Origin: Flavobacteriaceae bacterium
Lineage (GTDB): Bacteria > Bacteroidota > Bacteroidia > Flavobacteriales > Flavobacteriaceae
NCBI GenBank assembly: GCA_947457255.1
Contig: CANGUZ010000002.1
Location: 86,431 to 119,573, forward strand
Length of the DNA stretch: 33,143 bases
Direction of reading: 5' to 3'
Part shown: positions 8,503 to 16,975 of the stretch, piece by piece
Numbering within the stretch: position 1 is the first letter of the stretch
Layout: each line of letters starts with the position of its first letter
The notes under the pieces: model-generated
What the model saw: the letters and a program-made list of their open reading frames with translations, nothing else
Told to the model about the DNA's origin: nothing
The model's database searches: none
Position numbers and translations under genes: made by a program

Positions 8503-8530
8503 AAAGGCTCCTAGTAGGGAGCCTTTTTTG
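8503..8530 (+). terminator. Rho-independent terminator after the DUF1573 gene
   Basis: GGCTCC (8506-8511) pairs with GGAGCC (8518-8523) around a six-base loop and is followed by TTTTTTG. Flanking A bases extend the stem. It ends 16 bases before the methyltransferase start. Confidence 0.85.
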
Positions 8531-8545
8531 TAAGATTCCCAATTA

Positions 8546-9094
8546 ATGATTATGCGAAAGTTAGAAAATAGTGAACTGAATCGAAAATCTATTGACGATT
8601 TTAAAATTGCTAACAAAAATCCAATAATTATTGTATTAGATGATGTGAGGAGTTTAAATAATATTGGTTCTGTATTTAGAACTGCTGACTCTTTTTTGAT
8701 AGAAAAAATTTATTTATGCGGTATAACGGCATCCCCTCCAAATAAAGAAATTCATAAAACAGCTTTGGGAGCTACAGAAACTGTCAATTGGGAACATTAT
8801 GAAGATATTTTATTAGTAATTGAAAAATTAAAAAAAGAGAATGTTACGGTCTTAGCCATAGAGCAGGTAGAAAGTGCTATGTTTTTGAATGATTTTGAAA
8901 TTGACTCTGATAAAAAGTATGCACTAATTTTTGGCAATGAAGTGTTTGGAGTTGCACAAAAAGCAATTGAAAAATGTGATGGTTGTATAGAAATTCCTCA
9001 ATTAGGCACTAAACATTCTTTAAATATAGCTGTAAGCACAGGAATTGTTGTTTGGGATCTATTTCAAAAAATTATGAAAAAAAAATCTCTTTAA
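8546..9094 (+). CDS. SpoU/TrmH-family RNA 2'-O-ribose methyltransferase
   Basis: A 182-residue SPOUT methyltransferase that uses S-adenosylmethionine to methylate a ribose in tRNA or rRNA. The three family motifs are present. Motif 1 is LDDVRSLNNIGSVFRTAD (31-48), with Arg45 expected to be catalytic. Motif 2 is ALIFGNEVFGV (126-136). Motif 3 is IEIPQLGTKHSLNIAVSTG (148-166), which forms the trefoil knot binding the cofactor. It lacks the extra N-terminal substrate domain of RlmB, so a tRNA target is more likely than 23S rRNA, but the exact site cannot be given. An ATG two codons downstream (8552) is an equally good start. The lectin-like gene begins 4 bases after the stop, suggesting co-transcription despite unrelated function. 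Confidence 0.88.
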   Translation: MIMRKLENSELNRKSIDDFKIANKNPIIIVLDDVRSLNNIGSVFRTADSFLIEKIYLCGITASPPNKEIHKTALGATETVNWEHYEDILLVIEKLKKENVTVLAIEQVESAMFLNDFEIDSDKKYALIFGNEVFGVAQKAIEKCDGCIEIPQLGTKHSLNIAVSTGIVVWDLFQKIMKKKSL

Positions 9095-9098
9095 AATA

Positions 9099-11171
9099 AT
9101 GAAAAACTGTATTTTATTTTTGTTTTTAATAGTACTGTTTTTAATTTCTAATACTATTTATTCTAATGTAGCTCCAATTGTCAAGGCAACTGGCAATCAA
9201 AAATACTGCCCAAAAACAAATTTAAAAATTGTTACTGCTATTACAATAACTGACCCTGATGACACTGGAACTGATGCTTTTTACATTCAAATTTCTTCGG
9301 GATATACATTCGGTGAAGACATATTAAAACTCTCTGGATTGCATCCAACTATTATTTCAAATTGGGACATTTCAACAGGAAAGTTAAAATTATACAGCCC
9401 TTCTGGGGCTCAAATAACCTATATAGATTTTATTGCCGCTATAGAAGATATTGAATATTTTAACTCATCCTCTTTCCCTTCTGGTAGTAGGACTTTTTCT
9501 ATAAGTATTGGCGATGCAAATTATCTTCCTTTAACAGACCATTATTATCTATTTATACCTGATTTAGGCATCCGTTGGAATGATGCTAAGGTTGCGGCAG
9601 CAGCAAGCACATATTATGGACTGCAAGGATATTTAGCAACAATTACTAGTGACGAAGAAGCTAGATTTGCGGGAAAACAAGCCGCTGGGACCGGATGGAT
9701 TGGAGGTACTGATGAAGAAAATGAGAGTGTTTGGAAATGGGCTACAGGACCAGAACAAGGAACAATATTTTGGAATGGCTATGTTAATGGAACTACACCT
9801 AATTTTGCTTTTTGGAACACTAATGAACCTAATCAATTTGGTGGAGTACCTGAAAATTATGCTCATATTACTGCTCCAGGAGTTGGAATTCTTGGCTCGT
9901 GGAATGATTTACCTGATGCTGGAGAATCTAGCGGACCTTATCAGCCAAAAGGTTATATAGTAGAATATGGAGGTATGCCAGGGGACCCAATAATTGAAAT
10001 TTCGACAACTACTTCAATTACCATACAAACTACCCCATCACTTAAAGCTGATGAGGTTATTTGCTCTCAAAAAGCACTAACAACTACATTTAACTTTCCA
10101 GGAGGAGTTTTAGATTGGTATACCAATCAAACAGGAGGTACGAAAATTGCAACTGGAAATACTTTTACAACTCCGATACTCACTCAAAAAACCACCTATT
10201 ACTATGACTTTGGCTGTACTGAAAGAGTCCCTTTTACGGTAGATGTAATAGCTATTCCCACTATTACATCAACAATCGATCCTATCCCTTTATGTGGCAC
10301 AAACGACATTAACCTAGAAGCAAGTGCAAGTGCAGGTACTGTAAACTGGTATAGCAGCTCCACTAGTACTAAGATTGAAGCAATTGGAACAAAAGTCACT
10401 ATTCCTAATATCAAACAAAGCGTTACTTATTACGCAGAAGCTGTAGACGGAAAATGCAATAGTTTACAACGAACTCCTGTAAACATAACTATTTATCAAT
10501 TGCCAGATGTTTCAGACGAATCAGTAGTCATTTGCAAAGGAAGATCAGTACCAATAAATGCTGGTGTTTCTAACATGGACTATCTTTGGTCAACTGGAGA
10601 AAAAACACAATCTATATTTACAAATGGATCAAAAAACTACTCTGTAATTGTAACATCACCTGCCCCTGAAAACTGTTCCAAAACAAAGAACATTACTATT
10701 ATTGAAAATACTGCTCCAAAAATAGCTGAGATAATCGTAACAGAATTTAATGCTAAAATAGTTACTAATGGCATTGGAGATTTTGAATATTCAATTGACG
10801 GAAAAAACTATCAAGACTCGCCCCTTTTTAATTTTGAAAAAGGAGGTCTTTACACAGCATATGTTAGAGATAAAAACAAATGCGGCAAGGACTCACAACG
10901 TTTTGTAATTATTTCAATACCTGCATTTTTTACCCCAAATAATGATGGCTCTAATGATTTTTGGACTGTGAAAAACATAGAAGTTTATTCAGCATTTAAA
11001 ATTGACATATTCAACAGATACGGAAAACTGATTACTCAATTGAATGTAACTAATAAACAATGGGACGGTACTTTAAACGGGAAACCCTTACCTGCAGATG
11101 ATTATTGGTATATTGCAAAAATAGATGAAAGTATTCCTGTTAAGAAAGGACATTTTTCTTTAAAAAGATAA
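9099..11171 (+). CDS. Secreted C-type-lectin-like protein with T9SS type B sorting domain
   Basis: A 690-residue surface or secreted protein. A signal peptide (1-23) is followed by a beta-rich segment (27-148) and a C-type lectin-like domain (about 150-290). That domain shows GYLATITSDEEA, WIGGTDEENESVWKW, FAFWNTNEPNQFGG and GSWNDLPD, ending in KGYIVEY. EPN (243-245) with WND (268-270) is the calcium-site pair typical of mannose-type C-type lectins. Three Ig-like repeats (about 312-540) follow, with recurring cysteines. The C-terminus (608-690) is a gliding-motility-associated type B domain: FFTPNNDGSNDFW, IDIFNRYGK, WDGTLNGKPLPADDYWY. Such domains send cargo through the type IX system. A glycan-binding adhesin role is inferred, comparable in concept to the lectin adhesin RemA. 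The convergent folK-dNK gene ends only 4 bases away. Confidence 0.85.
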   Translation: MKNCILFLFLIVLFLISNTIYSNVAPIVKATGNQKYCPKTNLKIVTAITITDPDDTGTDAFYIQISSGYTFGEDILKLSGLHPTIISNWDISTGKLKLYSPSGAQITYIDFIAAIEDIEYFNSSSFPSGSRTFSISIGDANYLPLTDHYYLFIPDLGIRWNDAKVAAAASTYYGLQGYLATITSDEEARFAGKQAAGTGWIGGTDEENESVWKWATGPEQGTIFWNGYVNGTTPNFAFWNTNEPNQFGGVPENYAHITAPGVGILGSWNDLPDAGESSGPYQPKGYIVEYGGMPGDPIIEISTTTSITIQTTPSLKADEVICSQKALTTTFNFPGGVLDWYTNQTGGTKIATGNTFTTPILTQKTTYYYDFGCTERVPFTVDVIAIPTITSTIDPIPLCGTNDINLEASASAGTVNWYSSSTSTKIEAIGTKVTIPNIKQSVTYYAEAVDGKCNSLQRTPVNITIYQLPDVSDESVVICKGRSVPINAGVSNMDYLWSTGEKTQSIFTNGSKNYSVIVTSPAPENCSKTKNITIIENTAPKIAEIIVTEFNAKIVTNGIGDFEYSIDGKNYQDSPLFNFEKGGLYTAYVRDKNKCGKDSQRFVIISIPAFFTPNNDGSNDFWTVKNIEVYSAFKIDIFNRYGKLITQLNVTNKQWDGTLNGKPLPADDYWYIAKIDESIPVKKGHFSLKR

Positions 11172-11175
11172 AATA

Positions 11176-12309
11176 TCAATTCGTTTTACTCCTTATTTCC
11201 TCTAATATAAAAGCGTAATCTTCTTGATTTTTAATAAAATCTCTATCTGAAACATCAATAATTAAAACATTTAAATCGTTTTGGGATTTAATGTAATCTA
11301 GATATCCTCTATTTATTTTCTCTAGATATTCAGCAGGTATTTCTTGTTCATAGCTCCTGCCTCTTTGCTTAATATTTTCTAATAAACGATCTGTATTTTG
11401 ATACAAATAAATGTACAAATCGGGCTTTGGCATTTCTTTGTAAATAATATCAAAAAGTTTTCTATACAATCGATATTCATCATCTGAAAGGGTAACTTTT
11501 GCAAATATTAACGATTTAAAAATATGATAATCAGCAATTATAAAATCTTTAAACAAATCGAACTGCGCTAAATCGTCAGATATTTGCTGAAATCTATCTG
11601 CTAAAAAAGACATCTCAAGAGAAAATGCATACCGGTTTTGGTCTTCATAAAATTTAGGCAAAAAAGGATTGTCTGCAAAACGCTCTAAAACTGTTTTTGC
11701 ATTAAAATCTTGAGCAATTTTAGTTACTAAAGTGGTTTTTCCTGCGCCAATATTTCCTTCAATGGCGATGTAATTGAATTTTTGCAGAGGAATTTTTTGT
11801 AATGGAAACCCTAAATTTTGAACAACCTTACAATTGCTTTTATCTTCAGAAGCTCTTAGCAATTCAGGTAAATATTTTTGCAAAATAGGGTGTCTCCAAT
11901 CTAAATTTAAATCTCGCATGGGCAACAAAACAAACATGCGCTCTTGCATTAATGGATGCGGCACTTTAAGTTTTTCAGATGCAATTATATCTTCATTAAA
12001 GGCAATAACATCAATATCTATAACTCTTGCTTGATATCCTTCATCCTCACTTCGAATTCTACCTAATTTTATTTCTAAAGCCAAAACTTTTGCTAAAATT
12101 ACCTCAGCAGAAAGGGACGAATGCAAGACTAAAGCACAATTGTAAAATGGCTCGCTATCAAAACCCCAAGCAGGAGTTTCATAGAGTTTAGAGACTTTAA
12201 TTACTGTACCAACTTCATTATGAATTGATTCTATTGCAGACTCAATCGTCTCCAATCGATTTCCTTGGTTACTACCTAACGCTAAAACAACTATATTTTG
12301 ATTATCCAT
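11176..12309 (-). CDS. folK: Bifunctional HPPK (FolK) - deoxynucleoside kinase fusion
   Basis: From the ATG at 12307-12309 the product is 377 residues with two enzyme domains. Residues 1-160 are 6-hydroxymethyl-7,8-dihydropterin pyrophosphokinase of folate synthesis: ALGSNQGNR, YETPAWGF, FYNCAL and the signature with GRIRSEDEGYQARVIDIDV. Residues 177-377 are a deoxynucleoside kinase: P-loop EGNIGAGKT (184-192), catalytic ERF (209-211), ADRFQQI, the DYHIFKSLIFAK segment and a lid-region RGRSYEQEIP. The kinase makes deoxynucleoside monophosphates for salvage; an adenosine or guanosine preference is plausible from the dGK/dAK-like motifs but unproven. The fusion is one continuous frame and also occurs in related Bacteroidetes. 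A GTG three codons upstream is a less likely start. The gene is divergent from sppA. Confidence 0.9.
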   Translation of the reverse strand: MDNQNIVVLALGSNQGNRLETIESAIESIHNEVGTVIKVSKLYETPAWGFDSEPFYNCALVLHSSLSAEVILAKVLALEIKLGRIRSEDEGYQARVIDIDVIAFNEDIIASEKLKVPHPLMQERMFVLLPMRDLNLDWRHPILQKYLPELLRASEDKSNCKVVQNLGFPLQKIPLQKFNYIAIEGNIGAGKTTLVTKIAQDFNAKTVLERFADNPFLPKFYEDQNRYAFSLEMSFLADRFQQISDDLAQFDLFKDFIIADYHIFKSLIFAKVTLSDDEYRLYRKLFDIIYKEMPKPDLYIYLYQNTDRLLENIKQRGRSYEQEIPAEYLEKINRGYLDYIKSQNDLNVLIIDVSDRDFIKNQEDYAFILEEIRSKTN

Positions 12310-12347
12310 ATAAAACACAAATTAACTAAAAGAATTTTAGAATAAAC

Positions 12348-12355
12348 TATATTTG
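12348..12355 (+). promoter_or_regulatory. -7 promoter element for sppA
   Basis: TATATTTG fits TAnnTTTG exactly and sits 83 bases before the sppA ATG in the divergent gap. No matching -33 box is seen, so the call is tentative. Confidence 0.4.
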
Positions 12356-12438
12356 TACCGAGTGTTAATAAATTTATTTAACGCACAATTTGTAACATTT
12401 TAGAACTTTTTGAAACTAACTTAGAAAAAAATACGATT

Positions 12439-14202
12439 ATGAAATTTTTAGGAAATGTTTTAGCCACTATAGTTGGTTTATTTGTTTTTTTTATGATTCT
12501 ATTCTTCGGAATGATTTTCGTAGCTGCCCTATTTGGTGGAGATGGCGAAACTAGTACTATTAAAAGTAATTCTGTAATTGAATTGGATTTATCAGAAGTA
12601 AAAACAGATTATGCTGGAAAATTTAATTTTGAAGAATTTGATTATTATGAAACCAAGCACGACGGATTATCAGATGTAATTAATGCCATAAATGCAGCAA
12701 AAACAGACGATGACATTAAAGGAATTTCAATTTTGAATGACAATTCAAATCTAGGTATGGCTCAAATAAAAGCGGTACGAAAAGCATTAGATGATTTTAA
12801 AAAATCAGGCAAATTCGTTATGGCTTATGCCAATAACTATAGTCAACAGGAATATTATTTAAACTCTGTTGCAAACACCATTTATTTGAATCCTGTTGGC
12901 GAAATGGAATTTAAAGGGCTATCATCTGAAATCATGTTTTTTAAAGATTTTCAGGAAAAATATGGCATAAAAATGGAAGTTATCCGACATGGGAAATTTA
13001 AAAGTGCTGTAGAACCCTTCCTCGAAAATAAAATGAGTGACGCCAATAGAGAACAAATGTCAACGCTTTTGAATTCACTTTGGAACAGCACTCTTTTAGA
13101 TATTTCTAAAAGCAGAAATATTCCTGTAACCAAACTTAACGAGATTGCAAACGGACTTTTAGCGAGAACTCCAGAAATGGCAAAATCTGTTAAGTTGGTT
13201 GACATCATTGCTTATGAAGATGTGTATCACGACGCTATTAAAAAAACATTGAAAGTAGAAAAAGACGAAGATTATAATACCGTATCTATTTTAGAATATG
13301 CTAAAAGTGTAGCAACTACAACCAAAGACAATTCAGCCACAGATAAAATTGCCATTGTTTATGCTCAAGGCGAAATTGGAAGCGGAGAAGGTGATGTAAA
13401 CCTAGTAGGAGAAGGATCAATGAGAAGAGCTTTGCAAGACGCAAGAAAAGACGAAAACATTAAAGCTATTGTATTGCGAATTGATTCCCCAGGCGGAAGT
13501 GCCTTGACCTCTGATTTAATTTGGCGAGAAATAGAATTGACTAAAAAAGTAAAACCTGTTGTAGTTTCTATGGGTAATTTAGCAGCTTCGGGTGGTTATT
13601 ATATTGCTTGTAATGCCAATGCTATTTTTGCTGAGAAGAATACTATTACAGGTTCAATTGGAGTTTTTGGCATATTACCAAATTTGACTAAAGTAGCATC
13701 AAATTTAGGAATAAATGTTGAGCAAGTTAATACTAACGAAAATGCAGCGGGTTATAGTATTTTTAAACCATTAGATGATAAATACAGAGCCTTTGTTCAA
13801 GAAAGTGTAGAAACAATATATAGTACTTTTGTGAATCGTGTTGCTAAAGGTCGGAAAATGTCTTTTGCTCAAGTTGACAGTATTGCTCAAGGTAGGGTTT
13901 GGACAGGTGCAGATGCCCTTAAAATTGGTTTAGTAGACAAAATTGGAGGCATGGATGATGCTATAAAATATACTGCCGATTTAGTAAAAATAAAAGAATA
14001 CAAAACACAAAATTTCCCAGAATATAACAAAAGTTTTGAAGATCTGCTAGGCAGTCTTGGAGTTCCATTTATGAAAACCAAAGAACGTTTTATTAAGGAG
14101 GAAGTGGGCGAAGAAAACTACAAAGTCATTGAACAAATCAGAAAAGTTCAAGCTAAAAAAGGAGTTCAAGCTGCGATGCCTTTTGAAATAAACATTCGAT
14201 AA
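12439..14202 (+). CDS. sppA: Signal peptide peptidase SppA (protease IV), long form
   Basis: A 587-residue membrane-anchored serine protease that degrades cleaved signal peptides at the outer face of the inner membrane. One N-terminal transmembrane helix (about residues 5-33) is followed by two tandem ClpP-like SppA domains, as in the 67-kDa E. coli type. The catalytic dyad is split between the halves: Lys188 in GKFKSAVEPF of the first and Ser384 in NLAASGGYYIA of the second. Other landmarks are RIDSPGGSALTSD, TGSIGVFG and GRVWTGADALKIGLVDKIGG. Length and motifs are complete. A 13-base-pair hairpin lies after the stop, so it is probably transcribed alone. Confidence 0.95.
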   Translation: MKFLGNVLATIVGLFVFFMILFFGMIFVAALFGGDGETSTIKSNSVIELDLSEVKTDYAGKFNFEEFDYYETKHDGLSDVINAINAAKTDDDIKGISILNDNSNLGMAQIKAVRKALDDFKKSGKFVMAYANNYSQQEYYLNSVANTIYLNPVGEMEFKGLSSEIMFFKDFQEKYGIKMEVIRHGKFKSAVEPFLENKMSDANREQMSTLLNSLWNSTLLDISKSRNIPVTKLNEIANGLLARTPEMAKSVKLVDIIAYEDVYHDAIKKTLKVEKDEDYNTVSILEYAKSVATTTKDNSATDKIAIVYAQGEIGSGEGDVNLVGEGSMRRALQDARKDENIKAIVLRIDSPGGSALTSDLIWREIELTKKVKPVVVSMGNLAASGGYYIACNANAIFAEKNTITGSIGVFGILPNLTKVASNLGINVEQVNTNENAAGYSIFKPLDDKYRAFVQESVETIYSTFVNRVAKGRKMSFAQVDSIAQGRVWTGADALKIGLVDKIGGMDDAIKYTADLVKIKEYKTQNFPEYNKSFEDLLGSLGVPFMKTKERFIKEEVGEENYKVIEQIRKVQAKKGVQAAMPFEINIR

Positions 14203-14226
14203 AATAAAATAGTCTCAACTTACAAT

Positions 14227-14266
14227 AAATCCGTTTAAGTAATTTCTTAAACGGATTTGTTATTTT
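14227..14266 (+). terminator. Terminator-like hairpin after sppA
   Basis: AAATCCGTTTAAG (14227-14239) pairs perfectly with CTTAAACGGATTT (14246-14258) around a TAATTT loop, then GTTATTTT. The stem is long, but the T tract is interrupted. Confidence 0.75.
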
Positions 14267-14301
14267 AAGAAAACATTACAATGAGCTAACCTAGTAAATG
14301 C

Positions 14302-14309
14302 TATTTTTG
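14302..14309 (+). promoter_or_regulatory. -7 promoter element for the AsmA-like gene
   Basis: TATTTTTG fits TAnnTTTG, 33 bases before the ATG and after the sppA terminator. No -33 box is recognised. Confidence 0.4.
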
Positions 14310-14342
14310 TAATACAAATTATGAACTAAATCAAACATCATC

Positions 14343-16916
14343 ATGATTAAGAAAATATTAAAAATTACTGGAATTATTATTCTTTTAATTGTCGTTTCTT
14401 TATTTGCAATTCCATATTTTTTTAAAGATCAAATCAAAGCAAAAATAACAGAAGCTATAAATGAGAAAGTAGACGCTAAAGTATCTTTTTTAGATGCTGA
14501 TTTGAGTTTGTTCAAGAGTTTTCCGCAAGCAAATGTTTCTATTGACCAATTGTTAATTATCAACAAAGCTCCTTTTGAGGGAGATACTTTAGTTTCTTTA
14601 GGCGAATTGAATTTGAAAATGTCTATAAAAGAATTGTTTAAAGGCAAGGAAGAATCAATGAATATTGAAGACATTTCTACAGAAAATGGTTTAATAAATA
14701 TTATTTTCAACAAAGATGGAGTTGGAAATTTTGACATTGCTTTAAAAGATAAAAATAAAAAAGAAGGAGGAAAAAGCAGTCCATTAGCATTAAAAATTAA
14801 AGAATATAAAGTTGAAAATTTAAGATTCAAATACTTTGATGAAAACTCTAAAATAAAAATGACAATAGACAGTTTAAACCATTCTGGTTCTGGCGATTTT
14901 ACTGCTTCAAAACTCGATTTAATTACAAAAACGACTGCTAAAGTTTCTTTATCTATGGACAAAGTTAATTATATGAATAAAATAGCTCTTACTTTAGATG
15001 CTATTTTAGGAATTGATTTAGACCAAAGCAAATATACGTTTAAAGATAACAAAGCACTTATTAATCAATTGCCACTAGAGTTCGATGGCTTTATACAAAT
15101 GGTGGAAAACGGGCAAGAATATGATTTAAAATTTAAAACGCCAACCTCTAGTTTTCAAAACTTTTTGGGTTTAATCCCATCCGCTTATTCTGGAAGCCTA
15201 AAAGAGGTGAAAACCTCAGGAGATTTTACCGTTGCTGGTTTTGCAAAAGGATTATTTTCAGAAAAAACGGTTCCTAAATTCAATCTAGCTATTGCTTCAA
15301 ACAACGCTTCCTTTCAATATCCTAATTTACCAAAATCAGTTCAAAATATTGTAATTGATACTAAAATTATAAATGAAACAGGACTTCTCAATGATACTTA
15401 TGTTAATCTGAACAAACTATCTTTCAAAATTGACCAAGATGTTTTTAACGCTAAAGCTAATGTTAGAAATATCTCTGAAAACCCTTTAGTGAATGCCGAA
15501 TTGAAAGGGACTATTAACTTATCTAATGTTTCTAAAGCCTATCCTGTAAATCTAACTGTACCGCTTTCTGGGATTTTAAAGGCTGATATTGTAACGAAAT
15601 TTGATATGAAATCTGTTGAAACCAATCAATATGAAAACATGCAAAATTCAGGAAACATGACCTTAACGGGATTCAAATACGTGGATGAAACCAATAAGGC
15701 GATGAATATCAATAAAGCTGTAGTACAATTCACGAATACTAAAATTAATTTACAAGAATTAGATTTAACCACAGGAAAAACAGATATGAAAGTAAACGGA
15801 ATTCTAGAAAATTTTTACGGATTTATGTTTAAAAAACAAGAATTAAAAGGTAACTTCAATTTGCAATCCAATCAGTTTGCAGTTGCCGATTTTATGACTA
15901 CCGAAACTCCAAAGGCGAATGAAAAACCTAAAGATGCTGTAAAAATTCCTCCATTCCTGAATTGTTCGCTAACTGCAAAAGCTAATACTGTTTTGTATGA
16001 TAATCTAACGTTAAAAGACGTTTCGGGAAAATTGATTATAAAAGATCAAAAAGTAACATTAGAAAATGTAAAATCTTCCATTTTTGGTGGGCAAATCGCT
16101 TTTAATGGTGATGTTTCTACAAAAGCAAAAGTGCCGTTTTTTAATATGAAGTTAGGAATGAATGCCGTTGATATTCAACAAACTTTCACTCAACTTGACA
16201 TGCTAAAAAAGATTGCTCCCATTGCAGGAGTTATTAGCGGAAAACTGAATTCGACGATAAAAATTTCAGGGAATTTAGATGATAAAGAGATGACCCCAAA
16301 TTTAAACACTATTTCAGGTGACCTATTAGGACAATTATTATCTACCACTGTCAATCCAAATAATTCTGAAGTATTAACTAAGTTGAATGAGAATTTTAAA
16401 TTTTTTGATTTAAAAAACTTGAATTTAAAAGATGTAAAAGTGGCTCTTGCCTTTAAAGACGGAAAAGTAAATGTAAAACCTTTTGATATCAAATACCAAG
16501 ATATTAATGTAAATGTTGGCGGGCAACACGGTTTTGATCAAATTATGAATTACAACTTAAAGTTTGATGTTCCTGCAAAATATTTAGGAACTGAAGCCAA
16601 TAATCTGATTGCGAGATTAACTCCAGCTGATGCTAAAAAATTAGAAAACGTTCCTATTAATGCTATGCTTACAGGTAATTTCAAAAACCCAAAAGTAACC
16701 ACTGACATGAAAAGTGCGGTAACCAATTTAACCAATCAATTGGTAAAACAACAAAAAGAAAAAGCAGTTGCTAAAGGCAAAGAAACGTTAAGCAGCATAA
16801 TTACCAATGCTACAAAACCCAAAAGCGATACCACTAAAACTGATATCAAAAAAGATGTAAAAGCAAAAGCCGGAGAATTATTGAATGGCTTGTTTGGGAA
16901 AAAGAAAAAGGAGTAG
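14343..16916 (+). CDS. AsmA-like (AsmA/Mdm31-type repeating beta-groove) envelope protein
   Basis: An 857-residue protein with a single N-terminal transmembrane helix (about residues 5-27) and a long periplasmic region of beta-rich repeats, the layout of AsmA family proteins. The beginning, with DQIKAKITEAINEKVDAKVSF and DLSLFKSFPQANVSI, is the characteristic AsmA opening found in Bacteroidetes. The C-terminal AsmA-like domain spans about 560-800, with SGKLNSTIKISGN and NYNLKFDVPAKYLG. It ends in a Lys-rich tail. Proteins of this group are thought to form hydrophobic channels between the membranes and to carry phospholipid or affect outer-membrane assembly; that role here is by family analogy. 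It is flanked by terminator-like structures on both sides and appears monocistronic. Confidence 0.82.
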   Translation: MIKKILKITGIIILLIVVSLFAIPYFFKDQIKAKITEAINEKVDAKVSFLDADLSLFKSFPQANVSIDQLLIINKAPFEGDTLVSLGELNLKMSIKELFKGKEESMNIEDISTENGLINIIFNKDGVGNFDIALKDKNKKEGGKSSPLALKIKEYKVENLRFKYFDENSKIKMTIDSLNHSGSGDFTASKLDLITKTTAKVSLSMDKVNYMNKIALTLDAILGIDLDQSKYTFKDNKALINQLPLEFDGFIQMVENGQEYDLKFKTPTSSFQNFLGLIPSAYSGSLKEVKTSGDFTVAGFAKGLFSEKTVPKFNLAIASNNASFQYPNLPKSVQNIVIDTKIINETGLLNDTYVNLNKLSFKIDQDVFNAKANVRNISENPLVNAELKGTINLSNVSKAYPVNLTVPLSGILKADIVTKFDMKSVETNQYENMQNSGNMTLTGFKYVDETNKAMNINKAVVQFTNTKINLQELDLTTGKTDMKVNGILENFYGFMFKKQELKGNFNLQSNQFAVADFMTTETPKANEKPKDAVKIPPFLNCSLTAKANTVLYDNLTLKDVSGKLIIKDQKVTLENVKSSIFGGQIAFNGDVSTKAKVPFFNMKLGMNAVDIQQTFTQLDMLKKIAPIAGVISGKLNSTIKISGNLDDKEMTPNLNTISGDLLGQLLSTTVNPNNSEVLTKLNENFKFFDLKNLNLKDVKVALAFKDGKVNVKPFDIKYQDINVNVGGQHGFDQIMNYNLKFDVPAKYLGTEANNLIARLTPADAKKLENVPINAMLTGNFKNPKVTTDMKSAVTNLTNQLVKQQKEKAVAKGKETLSSIITNATKPKSDTTKTDIKKDVKAKAGELLNGLFGKKKKE

Positions 16917-16940
16917 GACACTTTTTATTAATTTATTAAA

Positions 16941-16969
16941 CCCTTACAGAGTTTGAAACTCTGTAAGGG
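16941..16969. terminator. Near-perfect palindrome between convergent genes, probable bidirectional terminator
   Basis: CCCTTACAGAGTTT (16941-16954) and AAACTCTGTAAGGG (16956-16969) are exact inverted copies separated by one G; a hairpin with a TTGAA loop keeps a 12-base-pair stem. On plus it is followed by CTTGTTTTAT, and on minus by TTTAATAAATT. It sits between the AsmA-like and DUF2797 stop codons. The shape also fits a dispersed palindromic repeat. Confidence 0.7.
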
Positions 16970-16975
16970 CTTGTT

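Noticed and set aside
9649..9960. 103-codon plus-strand frame inside the lectin-like gene
   Set aside because: Out-of-frame shadow of a well-supported gene, with no recognisable domain.
14429..14962. 177-codon minus-strand frame opposite the AsmA-like gene
   Set aside because: Long only because of low GC and few stops; the Lys- and Phe-rich product has no family features.
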